From: Clostridia bacterium
GTDB taxonomy: Bacteria > Bacillota > Clostridia > Oscillospirales > Acutalibacteraceae
Length of the DNA: 56,332 nucleotides
NCBI GenBank assembly: GCA_900755895.1
Contig: CAAEIG010000002.1
Span: 1-56,332 of the forward strand
Reading direction: 5' to 3'
Part shown: piece by piece, positions 17,264-25,399 of the stretch
Numbering within the stretch: position 1 is the first letter of the stretch
Layout of the letters: every line of letters starts with the position of its first letter
The notes under the pieces: generated by a model
The model's database searches: none
What the model saw: only the letters and a program-made list of their open reading frames with translations
What the model was told of the DNA's origin: nothing
Position numbers and translations under genes: made by a program

Positions 17264-18736
17264 TTACAGCGCCTTCTCCAAGGCGTCAATGACAATCTTC
17301 AACGCCTTGATCCGGGCGTACTTCTTATCCACCGACTCCAGAATGTGCCAGGGGGCATAGGTGGTACTGGTCTTTTGCAGCATCTCGTCCACTGCCTGCT
17401 CGTACAGGTCCCACTTCTCCCGATTCCGCCAATCCTCGTCGGTAATCTTCCACTGCTTGGACGGCGTATTCTGCCGCTCGGTAAAGCGCTCCAGCTGGGT
17501 ATCCTTGTCGATCTGCACCCAGAACTTCAGAATCACGGCACCCCAGTTGTGCAGCTCCTGCTCGAACTCGTTCATCTCATAATAGGCCCGCTGCCAATCG
17601 TTCTCGGAGCAGAACCCTTCCAGCCGTTCCACCATCACCCGGCCGTACCAGGTGCGGTCGAAGATGGCGATATGGCCCGTTTTGGGCAGCCTTGTCCAGA
17701 ACCGCCACAGGTAGTGCCTGGCCTTTTCGTGAGGCTCCGGGCTGGCGATGGGGTGCACCTCAAAGCCTCGGGGATCCAACGCCCCGGTCAGCCGCTTGAT
17801 ATTGCCGCCCTTACCTGCGGCGTCCCAGCCCTCATAGCAGATGATCACCGGCACCCGCTTGCGATACAGCCGGTTGTGCAGCTGGCCCAGCTTCTCCTGC
17901 AGCTCCTTGAGCTGGGTCTTGTACTCCTCCTCGGTGAGAATCTTGCCCTCCAGGGGCACATCCTTGAGCTTGGGCATCTTCACCAGGGGGAAGGCATTTT
18001 GCAGCAGGGGCACTGCCAGGCTCTCGTTGTGCAGGGCGGTATCAATGGCCATGCACAGAGTCTCCAACACCTGCAGCTCTGCAAATTTCTTGGACTTGGA
18101 GTCAATGATATACCAGGGCGCGCTGGGCACGTTGGTGTCATCCAGGTAACGGTCAAAGGTCTCCAGGCACTTGTCGTAGTGCTTGTTCTGCCACCGGTCC
18201 CCCTCGCTTACCCGCCAGGCGGTATCCTTGTCAGCAAGCAGGGTTTCGATCCGGCTCTCCTGCTCCTTTTTGCTGATGTGAAAAAACAGCTTCAGCACCA
18301 AATAGCCGTTGTCGGTGAGGGACCGCTCAAACCGCTTGACGCTGTCCACTCGCTGGGCATAGGCCTTGTCGTCCATGCCTTCGTGGAGCCGCTCCCGCAT
18401 GATCTGATCCATCCAGCCAGAGTCCAGAAAGGTGAACTTCCCGGCCTCGGGGATCTTCTCAAAGAACCGGTACAGGAAGGGCATGCGAGCCTCCTCCTGG
18501 GTGGGGGTGGAGGGCATGGAGAACACCTTGAAAAACCGCGGGTCAATATTCCGGATGATCTGCCCAATGGCGCTGCCCTTACCGGCGGCGCCCCAGCCTT
18601 CGATGAGCACCAGCACAGGCAGCTTTTTCTCCTTTAGCTTCATCTGCTGCTGGCTCAGCTTTTCCTGGGCGGCTTTCACCCGCTGCTTCAGCTCGTCGCT
18701 CTCGGGCTTTTCCGGGCGGATCCAATTCTTTAACAT
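17264..18736 (-). CDS. two-domain polyphosphate kinase 2 (polyphosphate:AMP phosphotransferase type)
   Basis: PPK2 enzymes move phosphate between polyphosphate and nucleotides; the double-domain form typically makes ADP from AMP. Two PPK2 domains are visible: the first with Walker A EGWGAAGKGS (46-55) but a degenerate Walker B FLDSGW (103-108), the second with EGWDAAGKGG (302-311) and a canonical IFDRTW (358-363). Catalysis is therefore expected mainly in the C-terminal half. The start at 18736 follows AGAGG by 8 bases; GTG at 18745 overlaps that site. It has its own promoter at 18786-18814 and lies behind the HD-domain gene. Confidence 0.92.
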   Translation of the reverse strand: MLKNWIRPEKPESDELKQRVKAAQEKLSQQQMKLKEKKLPVLVLIEGWGAAGKGSAIGQIIRNIDPRFFKVFSMPSTPTQEEARMPFLYRFFEKIPEAGKFTFLDSGWMDQIMRERLHEGMDDKAYAQRVDSVKRFERSLTDNGYLVLKLFFHISKKEQESRIETLLADKDTAWRVSEGDRWQNKHYDKCLETFDRYLDDTNVPSAPWYIIDSKSKKFAELQVLETLCMAIDTALHNESLAVPLLQNAFPLVKMPKLKDVPLEGKILTEEEYKTQLKELQEKLGQLHNRLYRKRVPVIICYEGWDAAGKGGNIKRLTGALDPRGFEVHPIASPEPHEKARHYLWRFWTRLPKTGHIAIFDRTWYGRVMVERLEGFCSENDWQRAYYEMNEFEQELHNWGAVILKFWVQIDKDTQLERFTERQNTPSKQWKITDEDWRNREKWDLYEQAVDEMLQKTSTTYAPWHILESVDKKYARIKALKIVIDALEKAL

Positions 18737-18785
18737 GGTCGTCACCTCTGTCCCCGGGCCGGGCCCGGATGATTGTCATGGGACT

Positions 18786-18814
18786 ATTATAGCAAGTATT
18801 GTCCAGAATTGCAG
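18786..18814 (-). promoter_or_regulatory. probable promoter of the PPK2 gene
   Basis: On the minus strand CTGCAA (18814-18809) and a perfect TATAAT (18791-18786) are 17 bases apart. Confidence 0.6.
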
Positions 18815-18847
18815 CATATTTTCAAATTTTTTTGGGAAAACTTCCCT

Positions 18848-19408
18848 TTACACCCACTGCTCGTCCATGGCCTGCATGGCGGGGAGGATCTCCGCCGCCA
18901 GTTCCTGGACGGTGATGCCCAACTCCTGAGCACCCTGGGAGATCACCTCCCGGGAGCACCCGGCGGCAAACTTCTTATCCTTGAACTTCTTCATCACGGA
19001 CTTGACCTCCATGCCCTCAAAGCCGGTGGGGCGCATCAGCGCCGCCGCCCCAATGAGCCCGGTAAATTCATCGGCGGCAAAGAGGTACTTCTCCATGAGG
19101 CTTTCCGGCTTCACATCGGAGCAGAGCCCATAGCCATGGCACACCACCCCGTGGATCACCTCCGGGTCGATGTCCAGCTCGGTCAGCAGCTGCTGAGCCT
19201 TTTTGCAGTGCTCCTCGGGCCACTGTTCAAAGTCGATGTCATGTAGGATCCCCACGGCCTGCCAAAAGTCCTCTCGACCGGGATCGTGGACCTTGGCCAG
19301 TTCCCCCAGGACCCAACCAACGGTCCTGGCGTGATGCAGGTGGAACTCCTCTTGATTGTACCGCGCCACAAGCTCCATAGCCTGAGCGGGAGTGGGAATC
19401 ATACTCAT
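18848..19408 (-). CDS. HD-domain hydrolase
   Basis: This 186-residue cytoplasmic protein has an HD-type metal-dependent hydrolase fold: the first histidine lies in the HHARTVGW region and the HD pair in GILHDIDFE, with a further histidine in GVVCHGYG. Family members hydrolyse phosphate esters of nucleotides or are uncharacterised; the substrate here cannot be named. The start follows AAGGGG by 8 bases. It is divergent from the YitT-family gene, and the two promoters share a perfect palindrome. PPK2 follows downstream with its own promoter. Confidence 0.85.
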   Translation of the reverse strand: MSMIPTPAQAMELVARYNQEEFHLHHARTVGWVLGELAKVHDPGREDFWQAVGILHDIDFEQWPEEHCKKAQQLLTELDIDPEVIHGVVCHGYGLCSDVKPESLMEKYLFAADEFTGLIGAAALMRPTGFEGMEVKSVMKKFKDKKFAAGCSREVISQGAQELGITVQELAAEILPAMQAMDEQWV

Positions 19409-19435
19409 AGAAAACGCCCCTTTTGTTTTTTCTCC

Positions 19436-19464
19436 ATGATACTCCCCTGGCTGGAAAAGCGCAA
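19436..19464 (-). promoter_or_regulatory. probable promoter of the HD-domain gene
   Basis: On the minus strand TTGCGC (19464-19459) and TATCAT (19441-19436) are 17 bases apart; the -35 overlaps the palindrome at 19461-19477. Confidence 0.6.
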
Positions 19465-19477
19465 GGCCGCGCCTTGC
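19461..19477. promoter_or_regulatory. perfect palindrome overlapping two divergent -35 boxes
   Basis: GCAAGGC (19461-19467), CGC, GCCTTGC (19471-19477) form a perfect 7-3-7 inverted repeat placed symmetrically over the -35 boxes of the HD and YitT promoters. A dimeric repressor here would control both genes. Confidence 0.5.
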
Positions 19478-19502
19478 CTTTGAGGGTGGAAACTGGTATA
19501 AT
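19474..19502 (+). promoter_or_regulatory. promoter of the YitT-family gene
   Basis: TTGCCT (19474-19479) and a perfect TATAAT (19497-19502) are separated by 17 bases; transcription would start near 19509. Confidence 0.7.
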
Positions 19503-19543
19503 AAATTTTACTATTTAAATCCGACAAAAGGAGGACGGGCGCT

Positions 19544-19618
19544 GTGGGAACCACCGGCAAGAAAAAAGTCATTGCTGAGACGGGCCGCAGGCCCGTCTTT
19601 TTTGATTTATCACGGTAA
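19544..19618 (+). CDS. possible 24-residue leader peptide before the YitT-family gene
   Basis: A GTG codon follows the strong site AAAAGGAGG and opens a 24-codon frame ending in TAA at 19616-19618, 17 bases before the next start. The peptide is basic (GKKK near the start, GRR near the end) and matches nothing I know. Its second half overlaps the intrinsic terminator at 19579-19603, as in translation-controlled attenuators. It may be chance. Confidence 0.4.
   Translation: MGTTGKKKVIAETGRRPVFFDLSR
19579..19603 (+). terminator. attenuator-like terminator in the YitT leader
   Basis: GACGGGCC (19579-19586) and GGCCCGTC (19590-19597) form a stem followed by six T, between promoter and gene. The same GACGGGC also occurs at 19534-19540, next to the leader-peptide ribosome binding site, and could pair with the terminator's 3' arm instead, giving two competing structures. 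Confidence 0.7.
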
Positions 19619-19635
19619 CGGAGGGAAGCAGAACC

Positions 19636-20517
19636 ATGAAAGAGTTATTGAAGAAACATTCCCTAATGCGTGGGGCCTGGAAACTGCTGCTGGTACTGGC
19701 GGGCAACACCCTGTACGCCCTGGGGGTTGCCCTGTTCCTGCTACCGGCGGGCTTGATCACCGGTGGTACCACGGGCTTGGGCCTGGTGGCGGAGCATTTT
19801 TTCCACGTGCCCCTGACGGCTTTTGTGGCAGTGTTTAACCTAGCCATGTTCCTGGTGGGACTGCTGGTGCTGGGCAAGGTATTCGCCCTGACCACCATCA
19901 TCAGCTCCTTTTACTACCCCTTTATCCTGGAGGTGATCCAGCGGACCATTGGGGAGGTCCGGCTGACAGACGACCCTCTTTTGGCCACGGTGCTGGCCGG
20001 CCTGATGATCGGCGCGGGAATTGGCATGGTGATCCGGGCAGGAGCCTCCACCGGCGGTATGGACATCCCGCCCCTGGTGCTCCAGAAAAAGCTGAACATC
20101 CCGGTGTCCCTGTCATTGTACGTCTTTGACTGCGGAATCCTGCTGCTGCAGGCGCTGTTCTCCAACGTGGAGCAGGTGCTTTACGGTTTGGTTTTGGTGC
20201 TGCTGTACACCCTGACCTTGAACAAGGCCTTGATGCTGGGCACGGGCCAGATGCAGCTGAAGGTCATCAGCAGCCACTATGAGGAAATCAGCCGGGAGAT
20301 TCAGCAAAAGATGGACCGGGGAGTCACCCTGTTCACCAGCGCGGGGGGCTACGCCGGTCAAGAGGGCTCCACGGTGCTGACGGTGGTGGACCGCCGGGAG
20401 CTGCCCAAGGTCACCGAGCTGGTAAGCCAGGTGGACCCCGATGCATTTATGGTGGTCAGCCAGGTCAACGAGGTCCGAGGACGGGGCTTTACTCTGCCCA
20501 AGCGCTATATGCACTGA
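19636..20517 (+). CDS. YitT-family integral membrane protein (DUF161 plus DUF2179)
   Basis: This 293-residue protein has about five to six membrane segments (10-180), containing the family stretch LLPAGLITGGTTGLGLV and the repeat-like GAGIGMVIRAGASTGGMDI. A cytoplasmic C-terminal DUF2179 domain (about 215-288) includes GVTLFTSAGGYAGQE. YitT proteins are widespread in Firmicutes with no firmly established transport substrate. The start follows GGAGGGA. Its leader carries a small frame and an internal terminator. The next gene starts 67 bases later from its own promoter. Confidence 0.9.
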   Translation: MKELLKKHSLMRGAWKLLLVLAGNTLYALGVALFLLPAGLITGGTTGLGLVAEHFFHVPLTAFVAVFNLAMFLVGLLVLGKVFALTTIISSFYYPFILEVIQRTIGEVRLTDDPLLATVLAGLMIGAGIGMVIRAGASTGGMDIPPLVLQKKLNIPVSLSLYVFDCGILLLQALFSNVEQVLYGLVLVLLYTLTLNKALMLGTGQMQLKVISSHYEEISREIQQKMDRGVTLFTSAGGYAGQEGSTVLTVVDRRELPKVTELVSQVDPDAFMVVSQVNEVRGRGFTLPKRYMH

Positions 20518-20520
20518 CCC

Positions 20521-20549
20521 TTGACAAACATTCTGGCGCTGGGTATCAT
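20521..20549 (+). promoter_or_regulatory. promoter of the ZIP transporter gene
   Basis: A perfect TTGACA (20521-20526) and TATCAT (20544-20549) are 17 bases apart. Confidence 0.75.
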
Positions 20550-20584
20550 CATCTTAATCTAGTAAGAGGATGGGAGGAGTTTCA

Positions 20585-21376
20585 ATGGTTCCAGTACTTT
20601 GGGCCGCAGGAGGAACGGGCTTTACCTTTTTCATGACCGCTCTAGGAGCTGCCATGGTATTCTTTTTCCGTAAACAGGTGTCCCAGGGGGCCCAGCGGGT
20701 GTTTTTAGGCTTTGCCGCCGGGGTGATGATCGCCGCGTCGGTGTGGAGTTTGCTGATCCCCGCCATGGAGGAGGCCGAGAACCAAGGCGTGCCGGGCTGG
20801 CTGCCCACAGCGGGGGGCTTCCTGCTGGGGGTGGGGTTCCTCATGGCCTTGGACAGCGTCATGCCCCACCTGCATCTGGGCGCCGACAAGCCGGAGGGCC
20901 GCTCTTCCACCTGGCGGCGCACTACACTGCTGCTCTTTGCCGTCACCCTCCACAACATTCCCGAGGGCATGGCGGTGGGCTTTACCTTTGCCCTGGCCGC
21001 CCAGCACAGTGACAATCCCGCCGCCTACACAGGAGCTCTGGCCCTGGCCATCGGCATGGGCATTCAGAACTTCCCCGAGGGCGCGGCCATCTCCCTGCCC
21101 CTGCGGCAGGAGGGCCTTCCCGCCGGGAAAAGCTTCCTCTATGGAGCCATGTCAGGCGTTGTGGAGCCCATCTTCGGCATTCTAGCCGTGCTGGTGGCCG
21201 GCAGCATCCAGCCCCTGCTTCCCTGGCTGCTGGCCTTTGCCGCCGGCGCCATGATGTACGTGGTGGTGGAAGAGCTGATCCCCGAAGCTCATCTGGGCGA
21301 GCACTCTAACATCGGCACCCTGGGAGTTATGGCCGGCTTTTTGGTGATGATGATTTTGGACGTGACTTTGGGATAA
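20585..21376 (+). CDS. ZIP-family divalent metal transporter
   Basis: This 263-residue membrane protein with about eight helices imports zinc or related divalent metals. The two metal-site helices carry the signatures HNIPEGMAVG and QNFPEGAAIS, and the following EPIFG and VVVEELIPEAH stretches are typical of ZupT/GufA-like members. A histidine- and acid-containing loop (MPHLHLGADKPEGR) lies before the fourth helix, as in many ZIP proteins. The ATG at 20585 is chosen because the upstream ATG at 20570 overlaps the ribosome binding site GGGAGGAG. It has its own promoter and a bidirectional terminator. Confidence 0.93.
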   Translation: MVPVLWAAGGTGFTFFMTALGAAMVFFFRKQVSQGAQRVFLGFAAGVMIAASVWSLLIPAMEEAENQGVPGWLPTAGGFLLGVGFLMALDSVMPHLHLGADKPEGRSSTWRRTTLLLFAVTLHNIPEGMAVGFTFALAAQHSDNPAAYTGALALAIGMGIQNFPEGAAISLPLRQEGLPAGKSFLYGAMSGVVEPIFGILAVLVAGSIQPLLPWLLAFAAGAMMYVVVEELIPEAHLGEHSNIGTLGVMAGFLVMMILDVTLG

Positions 21377-21396
21377 CCACCTCAGAAAACCCACAG

Positions 21397-21435
21397 AAAA
21401 AGAGCGCTGCATGGAATACTTGCAGCGCTCTTTCT
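21397..21435. terminator. bidirectional terminator between the ZIP and C39-like genes
   Basis: AGAGCGCTGCA (21401-21411) pairs with TGCAGCGCTCT (21421-21431), with AAAA before and TTTC after. Confidence 0.85.
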
Positions 21436-21447
21436 ATATCCCAAAAA

Positions 21448-22233
21448 TCACTCCACCACAACTGCCTGCATGCCAACGCCTTTATAAGCACGTTCCACCT
21501 GCTCCTTGGGATAGGCCACTTGCTTCCCAGCCAGAGGATCGTTGAACAGGTAGCTGTCCTCCGTCTCGCCGGTGAGCAGCAAGCAGTGCAGGGGGTAGAT
21601 CCAGGTGAAAGGTTCCCCCGTATCCTGAAGGGTGTACTGGGTGGAAAGGGTGGGCTCCTCCATATCAATGGTGGCCCAGAGCATCACCGGAACCCCTCGT
21701 TCAATGTACTCCGCGCACAGCTTGTCCAGAGAGACCCCGGAAAGCTCCTGGACCTCCAGGTCACTGCCCCGGTCCTGCAAAAGCTCTTCCACGGCCCCGG
21801 CTATCACCGGCGCATAACAGCCCCAGCCGCTGTCCTCATAGGGGCTGCCCAAAAAGACATCCCAGGGGCTGTCACCCACCAGCTGCCCCGCTTCATTCTC
21901 ATAAGGGGCGTCCCCCTGGGGGAGGTAGGTGTCGATAAACTCCTCCACCGTGATATCCACCCCTTCGTACTGCAGGGCCATCACTGCGGTGACGCTTTCA
22001 CAGCCAGTGGGGTACTTGTCCCGCTGGTCGATGTAGGGAACGTCCAGTCCCTCACCCACCAGGGCGTTCTTGATGGAAAGCCCTGTGGTCCCCCCTTCGG
22101 CCATCAGCATACTCATCGCCGGGGACGCTGCCAACAGCACCAGCAGGACTCCTGCAGCAAAGAGGCACAACAGCCACAGCAGCATCACCCGCTTGGGCTG
22201 CACACTGCTCCGCCTGTGGTGGCGTTTAACCAT
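21448..22233 (-). CDS. membrane-anchored C39-like cysteine peptidase
   Basis: This 261-residue protein has a basic N-terminus, one membrane segment (about 17-40) and an extracellular papain-like domain of the Peptidase_C39_2 kind. The likely catalytic residues are the cysteine in YPTGCESV, the histidine in YPLHCLLLTG and the aspartate in FNDPLAG. Such proteins are common in Firmicutes and mostly uncharacterised; wall or peptide processing is plausible. Start choice: ATG at 22233 lies 8 bases after AAAGGA; ATG at 22251 has a site only 4 bases away. It converges on the ZIP gene. Confidence 0.85.
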   Translation of the reverse strand: MVKRHHRRSSVQPKRVMLLWLLCLFAAGVLLVLLAASPAMSMLMAEGGTTGLSIKNALVGEGLDVPYIDQRDKYPTGCESVTAVMALQYEGVDITVEEFIDTYLPQGDAPYENEAGQLVGDSPWDVFLGSPYEDSGWGCYAPVIAGAVEELLQDRGSDLEVQELSGVSLDKLCAEYIERGVPVMLWATIDMEEPTLSTQYTLQDTGEPFTWIYPLHCLLLTGETEDSYLFNDPLAGKQVAYPKEQVERAYKGVGMQAVVVE

Positions 22234-22357
22234 GATCTGAGTCCTTTCCATACTTCTCCCGCCTTCCCGTCTTTTTACACATTAGACGGGGGAACTGTGG
22301 AAAACGTCAGATGGTTTTTTCTTTTTTTGGGATCTTTCCGCCAAATTTTGTGCATCA

Positions 22358-22386
22358 AAAAAGCCCCCCATTTCGGGAGGCTTTTC
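22358..22386 (-). terminator. terminator of the M23 peptidase gene
   Basis: On the minus strand AGCCTCCCG pairs with GGGGGGCT (one bulge) around an AAAT loop, followed by six T. Confidence 0.75.
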
Positions 22387-22396
22387 TTTGTTTTGT

Positions 22397-23626
22397 TTAC
22401 AGGAACTGCATGGGATCCACGCGGGTGCCGTTCTGATAGACCTCAAAGTGCAGGTGAGGTCCGGTGACGTTACCGGTGGCGCCCTCATAGCCGATCACCG
22501 TACCGGCAGTGACATACTGGCCGGTGGACACTGCCACGGAGCTCATGTGAGCATACCGGGTGGTGTAAGTGCCGTTGTGGTAGATCAGCACGTAATAGCC
22601 CCAGGACATACCCCAGCTGTCAGTGGAGTTTGCCTCGATGACCTGGCCGTCAGCGGCGGCCACGATGGGAGTACCGTAGGGACCGGCGATATCCAGACCC
22701 TTGTGGCCGGGATAGCCGTTGAATCCGGCGGAGATGTACGTGACACCGGGCAGGGGCCAAATGGGATTGAACCCTGCGGTTCCACCGCCCCCGGTGGGAT
22801 AGGTAATGCTGCCAGAGCTACCGGAGCTGCTGGAACCACTAGAGCTGCCGTTGTTCTGGGCGGCCTGCTGAGCGGCCTCTTCCGCAGCCTTCTGGGCGGC
22901 GATGGCCTCCTGAATCTTCTGCTCGGCTTCGGCCAGCTCGGCCTCATTGGCCTCCAACTGGTTCTCCGTGGCGCCCTCGGCTCCCTGGATCTCTACAATG
23001 GCCGCAGCGTTTTCCTCATAGAGCTGGTCCAGTTCCTTCTGCTTGTCCTCCAAGGACTTCTGCAGCTCGGCCACCTCTTTTTTCTGAGCTTCACACTCCT
23101 CGCGGTCAGCGCTGGTCTCCTCCATATAGGCTTCCAGCTTATCCACCAGCTCCTGATCGTGGGCCGTCATGGTCTCGATCATCGTGGCCCGGGCGGTGAA
23201 CTCCGACAGGCTCTCGGAATCCAGCAGGATCTCCAAGGTGCTGATATTGCCCGCGGTGTACAGGGCCACCAGACGCTCTTTGAAATCGTCAATGGTCCCC
23301 TGGATCTCCTCCTCGGACTTGTCCAGCTTCATGGTCAACTCGTTGATGCTCTCGTTCAAATCGTTGATGTTCTGGCGGGTGGTGTCAATCTGCTCCTGCA
23401 CAACGTCGATCTGCTGCTGCAGGTTTTCCTGCTCCGCCTGCTTCTGTGCTTCATCGTTGCGCAGCTGCTCCAGCTGAGACTCCAAACTTTCCTTCTCCGC
23501 CTGCAGTCTGCTCTGTTCGGCCTGAATCTCCGCCACGGTCTGGGCAGATACGCTCAGGGGCGTCACCGCCGCCACACACAGAGTCATCAATCCGCAGAAC
23601 AAACGCTTTCGAAATTTTCTGTTCAT
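22397..23626 (-). CDS. secreted coiled-coil M23 (LytM) peptidase, EnvC/NlpD-like
   Basis: This 409-residue protein has a signal peptide (about 1-25, ending VSA), a long coiled coil (about 28-265) of E/Q/L-rich heptads, a Ser/Gly linker, and a C-terminal LytM domain (about 300-405). The zinc-site motifs GHKGLD and GPHLHFEV are intact, so it may be an active peptidoglycan endopeptidase and not only an amidase activator. The start at 23626 follows AAGGAGG. In Firmicutes such proteins act in cell separation or sporulation; proximity to spoIIP makes an envelope-remodelling role reasonable. Confidence 0.92.
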   Translation of the reverse strand: MNRKFRKRLFCGLMTLCVAAVTPLSVSAQTVAEIQAEQSRLQAEKESLESQLEQLRNDEAQKQAEQENLQQQIDVVQEQIDTTRQNINDLNESINELTMKLDKSEEEIQGTIDDFKERLVALYTAGNISTLEILLDSESLSEFTARATMIETMTAHDQELVDKLEAYMEETSADREECEAQKKEVAELQKSLEDKQKELDQLYEENAAAIVEIQGAEGATENQLEANEAELAEAEQKIQEAIAAQKAAEEAAQQAAQNNGSSSGSSSSGSSGSITYPTGGGGTAGFNPIWPLPGVTYISAGFNGYPGHKGLDIAGPYGTPIVAAADGQVIEANSTDSWGMSWGYYVLIYHNGTYTTRYAHMSSVAVSTGQYVTAGTVIGYEGATGNVTGPHLHFEVYQNGTRVDPMQFL

Positions 23627-23790
23627 CAAAATGCTTTTCCTCCTTGCCAGCATCCTGCCTTGCAGCATGCCAAAAGACTGAAGCGTAATTTACATAAACT
23701 CAAAGCTATGGGTCATTGTAAACCACAAAGGAGGATTTATTTTTCTATGAGAGAATTAATCTGTTAATTTATTTCAAAATTGTTACAAAC

Positions 23791-24084
23791 TCACCCGTCC
23801 TCCCCCATATCTTGGGGATTTTGAGGCAAACAGAAAAAATCTCTCAACAGGTTCAGCACCTGGGCAGGACCGGTGAAATCCAGCTCCGTTTCCACCCCCA
23901 GCACATGCACTTCCAACTGGGCCCGGCCGTCGGATTGGCTTTCTATATGAAAAGGCGGATCGTCCTCTCCAAAACTCATCCGCCTGCCTTGATAGTCCAC
24001 AATCACGCATCCTACCACCGTCAACAGCACCGCAAGGGAGAACCCCAGGGATATGACAAAAATGCGCCGTCTTTTTCCTTTCAT
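23791..24084 (-). CDS. small single-pass membrane protein of unknown function
   Basis: This 97-residue protein has a basic N-terminus, one hydrophobic segment (about 8-30) and a mostly polar, acidic exterior portion containing LEVHVLGVETELDF. I recognise no family. AGAGGTGG lies about 10 bases before the ATG. It starts 66 bases after the stop of spoIIP on the same strand, so co-transcription with spoIIP is likely and a sporulation role is possible but unproven. Confidence 0.6.
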   Translation of the reverse strand: MKGKRRRIFVISLGFSLAVLLTVVGCVIVDYQGRRMSFGEDDPPFHIESQSDGRAQLEVHVLGVETELDFTGPAQVLNLLRDFFCLPQNPQDMGEDG

Positions 24085-24150
24085 CCGTGCAAACCACCTC
24101 TTTGGAGATAGAGTTCCCCTTTTTCAGCGGTTTTATCAACAGCGGAAGAA

Positions 24151-25215
24151 TCACATGCAGTTTTGCAGGGCACGGCCAATGGCCTCGCCCACCAGCTGAC
24201 CAGAATACCGAGCCTCGCTGACCGTGTTCACCTCAGTGCCCACCTCCACCAACATGCTGCCGGGCGTTGCATTCATATTGTATTTGGAGTTGGAGAAATT
24301 CAGCGGCCGGGCCAGACCGGGGAACAGCTCCTGCAGCTGCTGCTGGACCCGCAGCGCCAGGCGCAGATTCTCCTCCCACCGGGGGAAATCCCCCCAGCTG
24401 CCGTCAGCGTCGCACCCGGCAATGAGCATCACCTGAGCGGCCTTTCTGCCGTCGATGGTCACGGTGGGCTTGTATTTGACCCCGCTGTCCGTGGTCATGG
24501 AATCTCGGTGGACATCAATGGTCACCTGGATGGTGGGATACTGTTCCAAATTCTTTTGCAGCACCTCCCAGGAGCGGTTGTAGGAGCCATTGTACAAAGT
24601 GTCGTTGACCGTGGTGTCGTGAATGACCCCAAACCCCATGGCCTCCAGCGCTTCTTTCAGGGCCTCCCCGGCGGCCACCACGCTTTGGGAGGAATCCTCC
24701 GTGCGGGTGTCCATATCCGTGTAGTAAAAACCCGTATAGCTCTGGGAATAAGCCTCGCTGGTGTGGGTGTGGTAAATGAGAATCTCCGGCGTGCCGTCCC
24801 CCTTCAGCTGCACAGAGGGGGATTCCTCCAGGGCAGCGTTCAGGTCCGTGCCTGAGCCGGTGGAATCCTTCACGTAGAAATTCGCCACCTGGGTCCCCCC
24901 GGAGAGCTGGATCTCCTCCACCGGGGCGTAATTCCGAGTGGGGTCGGGCGTCACTGAGACTTGGGGCTCCAAGGGCTGGGTGAGTTTTACCACGCCGTCA
25001 TCCGGCAAGGGCAGGTCCGGGGTGGGAGAGGGACTGGCACTGGGAGTGGTACTCTCTCCAGTCTCCTGGGCCTGCATGCCTGCGGCAAACAACAGGGCGT
25101 CCCCGCCCTCGCTGCCGGCCCACTGGGTGAACTTGCCCCCCACACACCACAGGCACACTGCCAAGGATGCCAGGATGGCCAATCGTTGTAAAAATCGCGT
25201 CCATTTCCGTTTCAT
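24151..25215 (-). CDS. spoIIP: stage II sporulation protein P
   Basis: SpoIIP is a membrane-anchored peptidoglycan amidase/endopeptidase that works with SpoIID and SpoIIM to drive engulfment of the forespore. The 354-residue protein has an N-terminal membrane segment (about 10-30), a Pro/Ser/Thr-rich linker, and a catalytic domain with the metal-site motifs IYHTHTSEAY and DVHRDS and a conserved glutamate in MLVEVGTEVN. The start at 25215 follows AAAGGGAG; the longer frame is not preceded by a good site. Its presence is the main evidence that the organism can sporulate. I found no convincing sigma-E promoter in front of it. Confidence 0.94.
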   Translation of the reverse strand: MKRKWTRFLQRLAILASLAVCLWCVGGKFTQWAGSEGGDALLFAAGMQAQETGESTTPSASPSPTPDLPLPDDGVVKLTQPLEPQVSVTPDPTRNYAPVEEIQLSGGTQVANFYVKDSTGSGTDLNAALEESPSVQLKGDGTPEILIYHTHTSEAYSQSYTGFYYTDMDTRTEDSSQSVVAAGEALKEALEAMGFGVIHDTTVNDTLYNGSYNRSWEVLQKNLEQYPTIQVTIDVHRDSMTTDSGVKYKPTVTIDGRKAAQVMLIAGCDADGSWGDFPRWEENLRLALRVQQQLQELFPGLARPLNFSNSKYNMNATPGSMLVEVGTEVNTVSEARYSGQLVGEAIGRALQNCM

Positions 25216-25256
25216 AGAAAGCTCCCTTTTCCACGGGGGATTTTGCAGAATTTTGC

Positions 25257-25285
25257 TTGCATTGATTAACAAATATTAGTATAAT
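25257..25285 (+). promoter_or_regulatory. promoter of citrate synthase
   Basis: TTGCAT (25257-25262) and a perfect TATAAT (25280-25285) are 17 bases apart. The same -35 hexamer is used at pflB. The leader is about 108 bases. Confidence 0.7.
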
Positions 25286-25399
25286 AAAATGAAATATTAT
25301 CACTTCAACAACATTTGGAGGATCTGACTATCGAAGAAGCGCCAAAAGGAAACCACCGTGCTCTCACCGGGGCGCGGCACAGAGAAAGGAGTTTGCAGT

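Noticed and set aside
23731..23767. A six-codon plus-strand frame after a good AAAGGAGG site
   Set aside because: It is too short and has no following gene on that strand; probably a chance Shine-Dalgarno-like sequence.
25216..25320. A sigma-E promoter for spoIIP
   Set aside because: AT-rich boxes (ATAATATT, ATACTAAT) are present, but the spacing does not fit the consensus.
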